Source of the DNA: Pseudonocardia sp. CNS-139
GTDB taxonomy: Bacteria > Actinomycetota > Actinomycetes > Mycobacteriales > Pseudonocardiaceae
Direction: 5' to 3'
NCBI GenBank assembly: GCA_001942415.1
Contig: MKJX01000203.1
Coordinates: 1 to 43,763, forward strand
DNA: 43,763 nucleotides
Below, piece by piece: positions 24,688 to 33,497 of this stretch; position 1 is the first letter of the stretch; each line of letters starts with the position of its first letter. The notes beneath the pieces were generated by a model that saw nothing but the letters and a program-made list of their open reading frames with translations, did not search any database and was not told the DNA's origin. The translations under genes and the position numbers were made by a program.

Positions 24688-25496
24688 GCGGCCCGGCTGA
24701 ACTGCGCGCCCGGCTCCTCGCCGCGGATCCGGCGCACGGTGAGCAGCGCGGAGCGGATCGCGCGCAGGCCCGCCGTGGTCGCGAGGCCGGCGCCGGGCGG
24801 CTCCGGGATGCCGTACATCCGCTTGGCCCAGGACGGGAGCAGCCCGATCGCGACGGCGGCCACGGCCGTCCAGACCGGGCGGGCCGGCGTCAGCAGCTCG
24901 ACGCGCAGCGGGAGCGGGGCCAGCGCGAGGCGGCGCGCCGCCCGGCGCGCGATCGGGCTCGCCACCAGCTCCGGCCGGACGTCGGCGAAGTACGCGTCCA
25001 CCTCGGCCCGGCTGGCCGGCAGCCCGGTGGCGCCGAGCAGCGCGCCGGCCGTCACCTGCTCGGCGAGGAAGCGGTCCTCCTCGGCGGCGTCGATCAGCCC
25101 GAGCCGGCGCACCGCGGCGGAGAGCGAGCCGACCTCGCAGGCGTGCACCCAGCGCAGCAGGTCGGGATCGTCGGCGGCGTAGGGGCGGCCGGTCACCGGG
25201 TCGGTGCCGTGCACCTGGCGGTGGATCACCCGCACGTGCGCGGCGACGCGGTCCGCCGTGGCGGTGTCGGCGAACGCGAGCGTCGTGACGTACCCGGCGG
25301 TGCGCTGCAGCCGCGGCCAGAAGTCGTCGGGGAACGAGGAGTGCTGCTCCACGCCCGCCATCGCGCGCGGGTGCAGGGTCTGCAGGAAGAGCGCGCTGAT
25401 GCCGCCGACGAGCGCGGCCGGGTCGGCGACGACCGTGCGGGTGGCGGTGCCGGGCGGGAAGTAGCCCGCGCCGGCGTCCGTCGTGCTGCTGCTCAC
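24672..25496 (-). CDS. DUF2236 / MpaB-type oxygenase family protein
   Basis: 274 residues. Motifs match the oxygenase-MpaB family: ISALFLQTLHPRAMAGVEQH, FWPRLQRTAGYVTTLAFADT, VIHRQVHGTDPVTGRPYAAD, DLLRWVHACEVGSL and YGIPEPPGAG near the C-terminus. Relatives include the rubber-cleaving latex-clearing protein and enzymes using haem; the role of short actinobacterial members is unknown. No signal peptide is evident. The GTG at 25496 is chosen because the sequence before it is not conserved-looking. The frame is intact. It overlaps the preceding small gene tail to tail. Confidence 0.8.
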   Translation of the reverse strand: MSSSTTDAGAGYFPPGTATRTVVADPAALVGGISALFLQTLHPRAMAGVEQHSSFPDDFWPRLQRTAGYVTTLAFADTATADRVAAHVRVIHRQVHGTDPVTGRPYAADDPDLLRWVHACEVGSLSAAVRRLGLIDAAEEDRFLAEQVTAGALLGATGLPASRAEVDAYFADVRPELVASPIARRAARRLALAPLPLRVELLTPARPVWTAVAAVAIGLLPSWAKRMYGIPEPPGAGLATTAGLRAIRSALLTVRRIRGEEPGAQFSRAAQTSH

Positions 25497-25536
25497 GCCC
25501 CGAGCCTCGTCCGGCCGGCGCGGCGCCGCCACCTGA

Positions 25537-26813
25537 TCACCCGGACGGCCGCATCGCGACGACCTCGGTGCCGCGCTGCTCCAGCAGCACGTCACCGGCC
25601 ACCGCGAGCCGCACTGGCCCCGGCGGGCGGTCCACCGGGATCGTGCGCAGCGACGTGGACGTGGCCGGGTCGAGCACCGTGAGCCCGCCCGCCACCGGCA
25701 CCAGCACCCCGCCGCCGTACGCGACGGCCGGGCCGAGCGCGCCGGGGATCGTCCAGAGCGGGGTGAGGTCGGTGGCGTCGAGCGCGATCGTCTGCGAGCC
25801 CGTCCACCAGTAGACGCGCTGGTCGTCCGCGCCGGTCGGGGCGACGAGCCCGGGCGGGTCCGCGAGGTCGCCGGCCGGCAGGTCGAGCGGCACGGTGCCG
25901 GCCTGCGCGCCGGAACGGTCGACCAGCACGAGCCGGGGCGGCCCGGGCAGCGCGACGGCCGCCCGGTCGCCCGTCAGCGCGACGAGCACCGCGCCCGCGC
26001 CGGGCAGCGCGGTGGAGAACTGCACCTGCGGCTGGTCTGCGCCGTCCGGGCCGTCGGCGGTGAGCACGGTGAGCCGGTCGGTGGCCTCGCCGGGGCAGCG
26101 CTCGACCACACCGACCCGGTCGGCGGCCACGGCCACCGAGCCGTAGGTGCAGCCGGTGCGCGGCTGGTGTCCGGGCTGCACGGGCGTGGGCACCGCGCCG
26201 TACTCCATGGTCTTGACCAGGTCGGACCGCATGACCTCGAGGTACTCGGGGCCCGTCGTCACGACGTAGGAGTGGCCGGCGAGCAGCCGGGTGCCGGGCC
26301 GTGCGTCCGGGTTGGACGCGGTGACCCGCTCGCCGGTGTCGGGACGCAGCGACGTCAGCTCGCTGCACCAGCCGGTCGGGCCCTGGTACAGCGCCAGGAC
26401 GCGGCCGGTGCCGCCGTCGGCGCCGGGGAACGCGCCGCCCGCCGTGCAGAGCGGCACGTCGCGCGTGTAGCTCCAGACCTCGCGCCGGTGGTGGCGTCGC
26501 GGCCGGAGACGCGCTCGCCGTCCGCGGTGACGACGGCCGGGCCGGCGACGACCGGCCCGGCGGTGGCGCCGCTCGGCGCCCGCCAGACCTCCGTGAACCC
26601 GGCCGGGACGGCCGTGGCCTCCGGTGGGGCCGTGACGGGCGCGGCCGCGGGCTCGGCGTCGGTGCCCTCGACGGGGCTGTTCCACCAGTAGCGCGCCGCC
26701 GAGCACCAGCACCGCGATGACCACCGCGGCCACGACGTCGGCCGGCGCCGCCGCTCGGGCGGCATCGGCCGGCGCCGCTCCCGCGGCGGCCGCTCGCGGG
26801 TGTGGGAACGCAC
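25537..26813 (-). CDS. Membrane-anchored PQQ-like beta-propeller protein (three frameshifts)
   Basis: About 427 residues. An Arg-rich cytosolic start (VRSHTRERPPRERRR) and one transmembrane helix VVAAVVIAVLVLGGALL are followed by an extracytoplasmic propeller: FTEVWRAPSGATAGPVVAGP, EVWSYTRDVPLCTAGGAF, VLALYQGPTGWCSELTSLRP, VYWWTGSQTIALDATDLTPL, LTVLDPATSTSLRTIPVDRP. No quinone-enzyme catalytic residues are apparent. It is the positional match of Rv3212, next to the helicase. The GTG at 26813 follows the helicase TGA by four bases, so the two form an operon. Frames change near 26742, 26690 and 26490. Confidence 0.75.
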
Positions 26814-26817
26814 CGGA

Positions 26818-28553
26818 TCAGCTGGCTGCGGCGTCCGGGGCCGACTCGGCGTTCTCGGTGCCTCCGGGCGGCCCGCCCCGCGGCGGCGCGCGCCACCCCG
26901 GCGGCGGCGCCGGCGCGGCCGGTCGGCCTGGCCGATCCCGTCACCCGCGACGTCGGCGGTGACCTCGGCGACCTCGCCCGCCTCGACGACGGACTCGGCG
27001 TCGGCCGCGGGGTGCTCGACCGGCGAGCGTGACGCCGCCACGGCTGCGCGTGCGCACCCGCGCCCGGCGCGGGCGGGGCACCTCGACCTCGTCCTCGCGC
27101 CCGCCGCGGCCGGTGGTGCGCTTGCGGCGGCGCTTGCCGCCCTGGTCGCCCTCCGAGTCGACGTACTCGGCGTCGAGGCCGGCGCGCGTGCGCTTCGAGA
27201 GCGGGAGGCGGCCGGTGGAGGCGGCCGGGATGCCCAGGTCGGCGAACAGGTGGTCGGACGTGGAGTACGTCTCGACCGGCTCGTCGATGCCGAGCCCGAG
27301 CTCGTCGCTCACCAGCTTCCAGCGGGACATCTCGTCCCAGTCGACCAGCGTGACGGCCACGCCCTCGCGCCCGGCCCGGCCGGTGCGGCCGATCCGGTGC
27401 ACGTAGGTCTTGGCGTCCTCCGGGCACTGGTAGTTGACGACGTGCGTGACGCCGCCGACATCGATGCCGCGCGCCGCGACGTCGGTGGCGACGAGCACGT
27501 CGACCTTGCCGGAGCGGAACGCGCGCAGCGCCTGCTCGCGGGCGCCCTGGCCGAGGTCGCCGTGCACGGCGGCGGCCGCGAACCCGCGCTCGGTGAGGTC
27601 GTCGGCGATGCGCTGCACGGTGCGCTTGGTGCGCGCGAAGATCATCGTCAGGCCGCGCTCGTCGGCCTGCAGCACCCGGGTGAGCAGCTCGACCTTGTCC
27701 ATCGCGTGCGCGCGGTAGACGAGCTGGCGGGTGCGCTCGTGCACGGAGCCCTGGTCGGCCTCCTCGGCGCGGATGTGCGTCGGCCGGACGAGGAACGTGC
27801 GGGACAGCTGGATGATCGGGCCGGGCATCGTGGCCGAGAACAGCATGGTGTGGCGCTGCTCGGGCAGCATGCGCATGATCCGCTCGACGTCCGGGAGGAA
27901 GCCCAGGTCGAGCATCTCGTCGGCCTCGTCGAGCACCAGCTCGCGCACGCGGCCGAGCACGAGGTGGCGCTGCTCGGCGAGGTCGAGCAGCCGGCCGGGC
28001 GTGCCGACGACCACGTCGACGCCTTGCGCAGGGCGGCGAGCTGCGGCTCGTAGGCCCGCCCGCCGTAGATCGCGGTGACCCGGATGCCCAGGTGCCGGCC
28101 GGCGTCCGCGAGGTCCTTCGCGACCTGCACGCACAGCTCGCGCGTGGGCACCACGACCAGCGCCTGCGGGACGTCCTTGGTGCGGTCGGCGGCCTCGCCG
28201 TCGGCGTTGGCGGCGGGCTGCTCGGCCGGCGGGACCACCCGCTGCAGCAGCGGGACGCCGAAGCCGAGCGTCTTGCCCATGCCGGTGCGGGCCTGGCCGA
28301 TGACGTCCTCGCCGGCCAGTGCGAGGGGGAGCGTCAGCTCCTGGATGGCGAACGTGCGGACGATGCCGGCGTCGGCGAGCGCCTTGACGATCTCCGGCCG
28401 GACGCCGAGCTCGGCGAAGGTGGGGGAGTCGGACCGCACCGCGGCGCCGGCCTGGAGGGGATGCGCGGCCACGACCTCGTCGGAGGCCTCCGCGCTCGCA
28501 TCGTTCTCGTTGGCGGGATTCTCGATTGTGTCGTTCTCGACGGACAGGTTGAT
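26818..28553 (-). CDS. DEAD-box RNA helicase, RhlE-type (three frameshifts)
   Basis: About 578 residues with all helicase motifs: Q-motif TFAIQELTLPLALA, Walker A ARTGMGKT, PTREL, TPGRLLDLA, DEAD in LVLDEADEMLDLGF, SAT, and VATDVAARGIDVGG and HRIGRTGRAGREG. The C-terminus is Arg/Gly-rich (RKRTTGRGGRED; PRRRRRRGGARRRG), typical of RNA-binding tails, and ends GGTENAESAPDAAAS. Synteny matches Rv3211. Frames change near 28023, 27025 and 26870. The start is uncertain: no ATG/GTG/TTG lies at the expected place. GAGAGAGG precedes an ATC (28553) and a CTG (28547), and the first in-frame standard start upstream is far away. Confidence 0.88.
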
Positions 28554-28846
28554 CGCCTCTCTCCGCGCACAGAAGCCGGGGCCGGCTCGTCGACCACCGG
28601 CGCGTCGCGCTCGGGCGGGAGAACCGACAAGGCGCTGCACGCACCAGGTCGTTGCGGCTCCGGGTGCGACCCCGCGGTCGGGACCACGGCCGGGTGGCCG
28701 CGTGGAGCGCGCACCCGAGGTGGGCGCGGCGCTTGCCGACATGCTACCGGGTCACGGTCCCGCGGGGCAGCCCCGAGTCGCCCGCACATGCGGCCGGCGG
28801 ACGTGGGACGGCTCACGGCGCGCGGGACACGGCCTAGGCTCTCCCC
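28554..28846. other. Divergent intergenic region, helicase / ferritin-like gene
   Basis: 293 bases without a gene I can support. On the minus strand TAGCAT (28746-28741) is a possible -10, giving the helicase a leader of about 180 bases, long as in cold-shock-type DEAD helicase genes. On the plus strand TAGGCT at 28835 serves the ferritin-like gene. No conserved RNA was recognised. Confidence 0.4.
28835..28840 (+). promoter_or_regulatory. -10 box of the ferritin-like gene, leaderless type
   Basis: TAGGCT followed by six bases and the ATG at 28847, identical in sequence and spacing to those at 4296 (minus) and 17456. Confidence 0.55.
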
Positions 28847-29515
28847 ATGGAGAGTGCGCAGGTGGCGGACCAGGCCGGAACCGATCGGGCGACCGTCGAC
28901 CTGCTGGGGGTGCTCGCCTACGGCGAGCTGTCCGCGTTCGACCGGCTCGCCGAGGACGCGCGGCACGCGCCGACGCTCAGCGGGCGCGCCGCGCTCTCGT
29001 CGATGGCGGCGGCCGAGATCGGGCACTTCCGGCTCCTGGAGGAGCACCTGCTCGGGCTCGGCGTGCCCGTCGAGGAGGCGATGCAGCCGTTCGTCGCGCA
29101 GTGGGACGCCTACCACGCCTCCACCGCACCGCGCAGCTGGCTGGAGTCGCTCGTCAAGGCCTACCTCGGCGACGGGCTCGCCGCCGACTTCTACCGCGAG
29201 ATCGCCGGCTGGCTGCCCGGCCCGACCGGGGAGCTCGTGCAGCAGGTGCTCGCCGACACCGGCCACAGCGCGTTCGCCGAGCGTGAGGTGAAGGCGGCCT
29301 GCGCGAGCAGCGTGCAGGTGCACGACCGGCTCGCGCTGTGGGGCCGCCGGCTGCTCGGCGAGGCCGTCACCCAGGCCCAGCAGATCGTCGCCGAGCGCGA
29401 CGAGCTGGCCGTGTTCATCGTCTCGGGGTCGGGGGAGAGCACCGGGATCGCGTCACTGCTGCGCCGGCTCCAGTCCAACCACGGCAAGCGGATGGCCCGG
29501 CTCGGCCTCACCTGA
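28847..29515 (+). CDS. Ferritin-like-fold protein (Rv3210c-type)
   Basis: 222 residues, all-helical. It contains DLLGVLAYGELSAFDRLAED with a Glu in helix 1, SSMAAAEIGHFRLLEEHLLG with an E-x2-H pair, SLVKAYLGDGLAADFYREIA, and VLADTGHSAFAEREVKAACA with H and E. This spacing fits a di-iron four-helix bundle related to tRNA 2-methylthio-N6-isopentenyladenosine hydroxylase (MiaE-like) proteins. Iron binding is plausible and the substrate is unknown. It is leaderless from TAGGCT. The frame is intact. It is the homologue by position of Rv3210c beside Rv3211. Confidence 0.82.
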   Translation: MESAQVADQAGTDRATVDLLGVLAYGELSAFDRLAEDARHAPTLSGRAALSSMAAAEIGHFRLLEEHLLGLGVPVEEAMQPFVAQWDAYHASTAPRSWLESLVKAYLGDGLAADFYREIAGWLPGPTGELVQQVLADTGHSAFAEREVKAACASSVQVHDRLALWGRRLLGEAVTQAQQIVAERDELAVFIVSGSGESTGIASLLRRLQSNHGKRMARLGLT

Positions 29516-29574
29516 CGCTGCCGGCGTTCGCCGACGGCGCAGCGCCCGTGGCGGTCCGCGTGTTCCCGCTCGAC

Positions 29575-29580
29575 TAGCCT
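29575..29580 (+). promoter_or_regulatory. Possible -10 box of the DUF3107 gene
   Basis: TAGCCT lies 58 bases before the GTG at 29639. Unlike the leaderless genes here, this one keeps a leader with AGGAGG before the start. Confidence 0.35.
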
Positions 29581-29638
29581 GGGCGCCACGTTCGAGCAGT
29601 TCGGACGCCAGTTCGACGAGCGACCAGGAGGTCAACCG

Positions 29639-29866
29639 GTGGAGGTCAAGATCGGCATCGCGGAGAGCGCGCGTGAGCTCGTGGTGTCCAGCGACCAGAC
29701 GCCGGACGAGGTCCAGGCGCTGGTGGACGACGCGCTCAAGGCCGACGAGGGGTTGCTCCGCCTCGTCGACGACAAGGGCCGGCGCTACCTGATCAAGGCC
29801 GACCAGATCGCGTACGTGGAGATCGCCCCGGCCGTCGCCGGCCGGGTCGGGTTCGCCATCGGCTGA
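29639..29866 (+). CDS. DUF3107 family protein (TB9.4-like)
   Basis: 75 residues: VEVKIGIAESARELVVSSDQ, TPDEVQALVDDALKADEGLL, RLVDDKGRRYLIKADQIAYV, EIAPAVAGRVGFAIG. It is a compact, soluble, conserved actinobacterial family of unknown function; M. tuberculosis Rv3208A (TB9.4) is the counterpart, also next to the ferritin-like and TetR genes. The GTG at 29639 has AGGAGG about seven bases upstream. The frame is intact. Confidence 0.88.
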   Translation: MEVKIGIAESARELVVSSDQTPDEVQALVDDALKADEGLLRLVDDKGRRYLIKADQIAYVEIAPAVAGRVGFAIG

Positions 29867-29874
29867 GCCCGCGG

Positions 29875-30148
29875 CTACCGGTACGGAGGTGCACCCACCC
29901 CCGTCACCCGGTAGCGGTCCCAGGGGTCGCGGTCGCCGATGCGACCGCTTCCCCGGCCCGTCTCCGTCCGCAGCTCCACCTCGGTGTTCGGCGCCAGCTC
30001 GGGGGCGCGGCCGGCAGCGTGAGGCGCCCGAACCAGTGCAGCCGCCCGTCGTGCGGCTCGTGGCGGGGGCCAGCAGGGCGTGCACCGCCACCTCCCGCCC
30101 GTCGACGGCGAGCGTGGCCGGGCCGGACCAGAGGTCCTCGTCAGCCAC
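29875..30148 (-). CDS. DUF4873 domain protein (two frameshifts)
   Basis: About 91 residues after joining frames: LWSGPATLAVDGREVAVHAL, HDGRLHWFGRLTLPAA, ELAPNTEVELRTETGRGSGR, IGDRDPWDRYRVTGVGAPPY. This matches DUF4873, a small domain often found alone or fused to flavin monooxygenases; its function is unknown. The GTG at 30148 overlaps the stop of the TetR gene by 8 bases, so it is co-translated with the regulator. Frames change near 30059 and 30004. It converges with the DUF3107 gene. Confidence 0.72.
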
Positions 30149-30821
30149 GGTCGGCCTCCAGGAGCGCGCCCGGTGCGTCGGCCGTCGCCAGCACGCCCGA
30201 GATGCCGCTCCAGATGAGCGTCGTGAGGTAGTCGGTGACCGCCTCGCGGGGCATCGTGCGCCGTTCGAGCCACCAGTCGCCCGCGCTCTGCACCATCCCG
30301 ACCAGCCCGAACGCCCACGCCTCCGCGCCGCCGGAGTCCAGCCCGGCCGCGCGCAGCCGCTCCCCGATGATCCGGGCCAGCAGCCGGGCGATCTCCTCGC
30401 GGGCGTCGTCCACGATCTCCGCGCCCGTCGTGCGTTCGACGGGGTGGTGCACGACGAACCGCCAGAGCTGCGGCTCGTCCTCGATCCCGGCCAGGAACGC
30501 GTCGATGACGCCCCGCACCATCTGCGCGGGCGGGCGTCCCGGGTCCAGCTCGGGTGCCATGCGCGCCATCAGCATCGCGGCGGCCTCCCGCCCCACGGCC
30601 TGCTGGAGGTCGGCGCGGTCGGCGAAGTGCCGGTAGAGCACCGGCTTGGTGATGCCGGCCGCGGCGGCGATCTCCGCGACGGACGCGCCCGGCCCGTGCG
30701 TGCGCACCGCCTCGATCGCCGCTCGGACCATCTCCGCCCGCCGTTCGGCGCGCCGCCGGGTACGTCCGGCCTGGCGATCCGTGGGGCGTCCGGGCTTGAC
30801 AGCCGACTCGTCGGAAGGCAC
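30141..30821 (-). CDS. TetR-family regulator of the SDR-AurF module
   Basis: 226 residues from the GTG at 30821; the frame is open up to a TTG at 30857 inside the operator, so the start is not fixed. The helix-turn-helix is AEMVRAAIEAVRTHGPGASV, AEIAAAAGITKPVLYRHFAD. The C-terminal ligand domain includes WRFVVHHPVERTTGAEIVDD and GLVGMVQSAGDWWLERRTMP. The divergent SDR-AurF-hydrolase operon starts 54 bases away across a clean palindrome at 30831-30852, so this protein very probably represses both directions. The inducer is unknown, probably a lipid-like or aromatic compound. The frame is intact. Confidence 0.85.
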   Translation of the reverse strand: MPSDESAVKPGRPTDRQAGRTRRRAERRAEMVRAAIEAVRTHGPGASVAEIAAAAGITKPVLYRHFADRADLQQAVGREAAAMLMARMAPELDPGRPPAQMVRGVIDAFLAGIEDEPQLWRFVVHHPVERTTGAEIVDDAREEIARLLARIIGERLRAAGLDSGGAEAWAFGLVGMVQSAGDWWLERRTMPREAVTDYLTTLIWSGISGVLATADAPGALLEADRG

Positions 30822-30830
30822 GGTACCAGT

Positions 30831-30852
30831 GGTAACAGTTACCGGCGGTAAC
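30831..30852. promoter_or_regulatory. Palindromic TetR operator
   Basis: Three alternating half-sites GGTAAC (30831-30836), GTTACC (30838-30843) and GGTAAC (30847-30852) make two overlapping perfect palindromes, GGTAAC-A-GTTACC and GTTACC-GGC-GGTAAC. It sits between the divergent TetR and SDR genes and touches the likely TetR promoter. Confidence 0.75.
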
Positions 30853-30874
30853 AGCAAGTTCGGGAGGGTCGACG

Positions 30875-31726
30875 ATGACGGAAACCGTGCCTCGCGTGCT
30901 GGTCACCGGGGCTTCCGGCGGGTTCGGCGCCCCGACCGTCGCGCGGCTGCTGGCGCAGGGCGCGCGGGTCGCCGGGCTCGACCGCGCCCCCGGTGAGCAC
31001 GTCATCGAGTGCGACGTCACCGACGACGCGGGTGTGGCCGCGGCCGTCGACACGGCGGTCGGGCGGCTCGGCGGGCTCGACGCCGTCGTCCACTACGCCG
31101 GGATCGGCATCCCGAACGACGCGGGCGGCCCGCTCGCCGGCGACGCCCTGCGCGTGATCGACGTCAACCTGCTCGGCGCGTGGCGGGTCACCGCGGCCGC
31201 GCTGCCGGCGCTGCTCGCGAGCCGCGCCGAACGCGCGGGTCAGCGCGGGCGGGTGGTGTTCGTCGCGAGCGAGCTGGCCTACCTGACGTTCCCGTTCGTC
31301 TCCGCGTACAGCGTCGCGAAGCGCGGGATGACCGCCTACGCCGACGCGCTGCGCGTCGAGTACGGCACCGACCTGCACGTCACCACGGTCTACCCGGGCT
31401 ACGTCCGCACCCCGATCCACGACGCCGGCCGCGAGGTCGGCCTCGCACTGGAGGGGCAGGTGCGCCGCGAGGAGGTCGACGACATCGTCGGCACGGTCGC
31501 GCGCACGCTCGCCGCGCCGCGCCCGCCCCGGGACACCGCAGGCACCCGCGCCGGGGCCGTCGAGCTGTGGGCGGGCCGGCACCTGCCCGGGCTCGTCGGC
31601 GCGCTCGTCGCCCGGCACGTCCGCCGCCGCGCCGCGGCCGGCCGCTACGCGGGCTCCCCGCTCGCCGCCGGCCTCGTCGCCCGGGTGACCGGCCGCACGT
31701 CCGTGCCGGACCGGAGCACCCGATGA
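30875..31726 (+). CDS. Short-chain dehydrogenase/reductase
   Basis: 283 residues. The cofactor motif is VLVTGASGGFGAPTVARLLA, then AGLDRAP and IECDVTDDAG (NAD(H)/NADP(H) binding), HYAGIG in place of NNAG, catalytic Ser region VFVASELAYLT, and YSVAK (Tyr-x3-Lys). A C-terminal extension (LWAGRHLPGLVGALVARHVR) suggests membrane association or lipid substrates, as in mycobacterial SDRs. The ATG at 30875 has GGGAGGG about seven bases upstream. The stop overlaps the ATG of the diiron oxygenase gene (ATGA). It is the first gene of the TetR-controlled operon. The frame is intact. Confidence 0.88.
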   Translation: MTETVPRVLVTGASGGFGAPTVARLLAQGARVAGLDRAPGEHVIECDVTDDAGVAAAVDTAVGRLGGLDAVVHYAGIGIPNDAGGPLAGDALRVIDVNLLGAWRVTAAALPALLASRAERAGQRGRVVFVASELAYLTFPFVSAYSVAKRGMTAYADALRVEYGTDLHVTTVYPGYVRTPIHDAGREVGLALEGQVRREEVDDIVGTVARTLAAPRPPRDTAGTRAGAVELWAGRHLPGLVGALVARHVRRRAAAGRYAGSPLAAGLVARVTGRTSVPDRSTR

Positions 31727-32610
31727 GGACCGTGAACGACCGGGAGGCCACCGCGGAGCGGCTGCTGCGCTCCTCGCTGGAGCACTCCTACGAGCCCGCG
31801 ATCGACATCGACTGGACGGCCCCGCTCGCCGCCGACGGCTGGGGCCTGCCGCCGCACCGCGTCTCGCTCTACGGCACGCCGCTGTGGGACGGGCTCACCG
31901 AGGAGCAGCGCCGGACGCTGTCGATCCACGAGGTGTGCAGCGTGGCCCGCATCGGGCTGTGGTTCGAGATCATCCTCATGCAGATGCTGCTGCGCTACGC
32001 CTACGACCGCGACCCGCGCCGCGCGCACGTCCAGTACGCGCTCACCGAGATCGCCGACGAGTGCCGGCACTCGATCATGTTCGCCAAGATGACCGAGCGG
32101 TACGACGTGCCCGACTACGCGCCCCGGCGCGTGACGCACGAGCTGGGCCGGCTGTTCAAGACGGTGGCGTACGGCCCGGCGATGTTCGCCGGCACGCTGT
32201 TCGTGGAGGAGATCCTCGACCAGATCCAACGCGAGTCGATGCGCGACGCGACCGTGCAGCCGCTCACCCGGATGGTCAACCGGATCCACGTGACCGAGGA
32301 GGCCCGGCACGTGCGCTACGCGCGCGAGGAGCTGGTCCGGATCATGCCGCGGACGAACGCCGCGGAGCGCGCGCTGGCCCGCTACCTGTCGTCGCGGGTG
32401 GCGTTCGTGGTGGCCCGCAACCTGATCCACCGCGACGTCTACCGGGCCGTCGGCATCGACCCCGTCGCCGGGCACAGGGCCGCCGTCGCCAACCCGCACC
32501 ACCGGGAGGCGCTGCGCTGGTCGGCGCGCAAGCTCGTGCCGTTCCTGCGCGAGCAGGGCATCATCGGCGGGCCCACGGAGATCCTCTGGCGGAAGGCGCA
32601 CCTGCTCTGA
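31723..32610 (+). CDS. AurF-like diiron oxygenase
   Basis: 295 residues, all-helical. Di-iron ligands are in IHEVCSVARIGLWFEIILMQ, EIADECRHSIMFAKM (E-x2-x-R-H), FVEEILDQIQRE and HVTEEARHVRYAREE. This is the pattern of p-aminobenzoate N-oxygenase AurF (PF11583), which oxidises amines or other substrates with O2. Actinobacterial homologues beside SDRs and hydrolases have no proven reaction. The ATG overlaps the SDR stop, and its TGA overlaps the next ATG (TGATG), so all three proteins are translationally coupled. The frame is intact. Confidence 0.85.
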   Translation: MRTVNDREATAERLLRSSLEHSYEPAIDIDWTAPLAADGWGLPPHRVSLYGTPLWDGLTEEQRRTLSIHEVCSVARIGLWFEIILMQMLLRYAYDRDPRRAHVQYALTEIADECRHSIMFAKMTERYDVPDYAPRRVTHELGRLFKTVAYGPAMFAGTLFVEEILDQIQRESMRDATVQPLTRMVNRIHVTEEARHVRYAREELVRIMPRTNAAERALARYLSSRVAFVVARNLIHRDVYRAVGIDPVAGHRAAVANPHHREALRWSARKLVPFLREQGIIGGPTEILWRKAHLL

Positions 32611-33494
32611 TGGCGAGGTCGTCCCCGCAGTCCGTCGCGGCGGCCGACGGGGTACCGCTGCACGTCGAGGTCGACGGCCCCGCGGACGCACCCGTCACCG
32701 TGGTGCTCGCGCACGGCTGGTCGCTCGACGCGCGCACGTGGGGGCCGGTCGCGCAGCTGCTCGCCGGCCCGTCGCGGGTGGTGCGCTACGACCACCGCGG
32801 GCACGGGCGGTCGGCCGGGGTGGACCCGGCCACGATGACGATCGACCAGCTGGCCGACGACCTCGCCGCCGTGCTCGCGGCCGTCGCGCCGGAGGGGCCG
32901 CTCGTGCTCGGCGGCCACTCGATGGGCGGCATGACGCTGATGGCGCTGGCCGACCGGCATCCGGGCCTGCTCGCCCGGGCCGCCGGGATCGCGCTGGTCG
33001 CCACGGCCAGCGGCGGGGTGATGGAGCAGCCGTTCGGGCTGGCGCCCCGCCAGGCCGCGGTGTACCGGCAGGTCGAGGACCGGTTCTACGGCTCGCGGCG
33101 ATGGTCCCGGCGAGGAGCGTTCGGCCCGTCCTGGGCGCTCGGGCCGGGGCTGGGCTGGCTGCTCCTGGGCCGCGGGGCGGACCCTGCGGCGCGCCGGCTC
33201 ACCGTCCGTGCGGTGGCCGAGTGCCGTCCGCAGACGGTGAGCGGTTTCCGGGCGACGCTGGCGACCCACGAGCGGGATGCCGCGCTCGCCGCGTTCGCGT
33301 CGGTGCCGACCGTGCTGCTGGTGGGCGACCGGGACCGGCTCACGCCGGTGCGGGCGGCCCGGCGGATCGCCGGCGCGCTCCCGTCCGCGGACCTCACGAT
33401 CTTCCCCGAGGCCGGGCACATGCTGCCGCTGGAACGGGCCGGCGGCGTCGCCGACCGGATCGCCGGCCTGGTACGGGCGGCGACCGGCCGCTGA
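32610..33494 (+). CDS. Alpha/beta hydrolase
   Basis: 294 residues. Oxyanion region VVLAHGWSLDARTWGP, VVRYDHRGHGRSAG, nucleophile elbow LVLGGHSMGGMTLMA (Ser), VLLVGDRDRLTP (Asp) and FPEAGHMLPLER (His) form the full catalytic triad. It could be an esterase, lipase or epoxide-type hydrolase. It is the third gene of the TetR-controlled operon with the SDR and diiron oxygenase, so it probably releases or processes the product of those enzymes. The frame is intact. Confidence 0.87.
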   Translation: MARSSPQSVAAADGVPLHVEVDGPADAPVTVVLAHGWSLDARTWGPVAQLLAGPSRVVRYDHRGHGRSAGVDPATMTIDQLADDLAAVLAAVAPEGPLVLGGHSMGGMTLMALADRHPGLLARAAGIALVATASGGVMEQPFGLAPRQAAVYRQVEDRFYGSRRWSRRGAFGPSWALGPGLGWLLLGRGADPAARRLTVRAVAECRPQTVSGFRATLATHERDAALAAFASVPTVLLVGDRDRLTPVRAARRIAGALPSADLTIFPEAGHMLPLERAGGVADRIAGLVRAATGR

Positions 33495-33497
33495 GCC

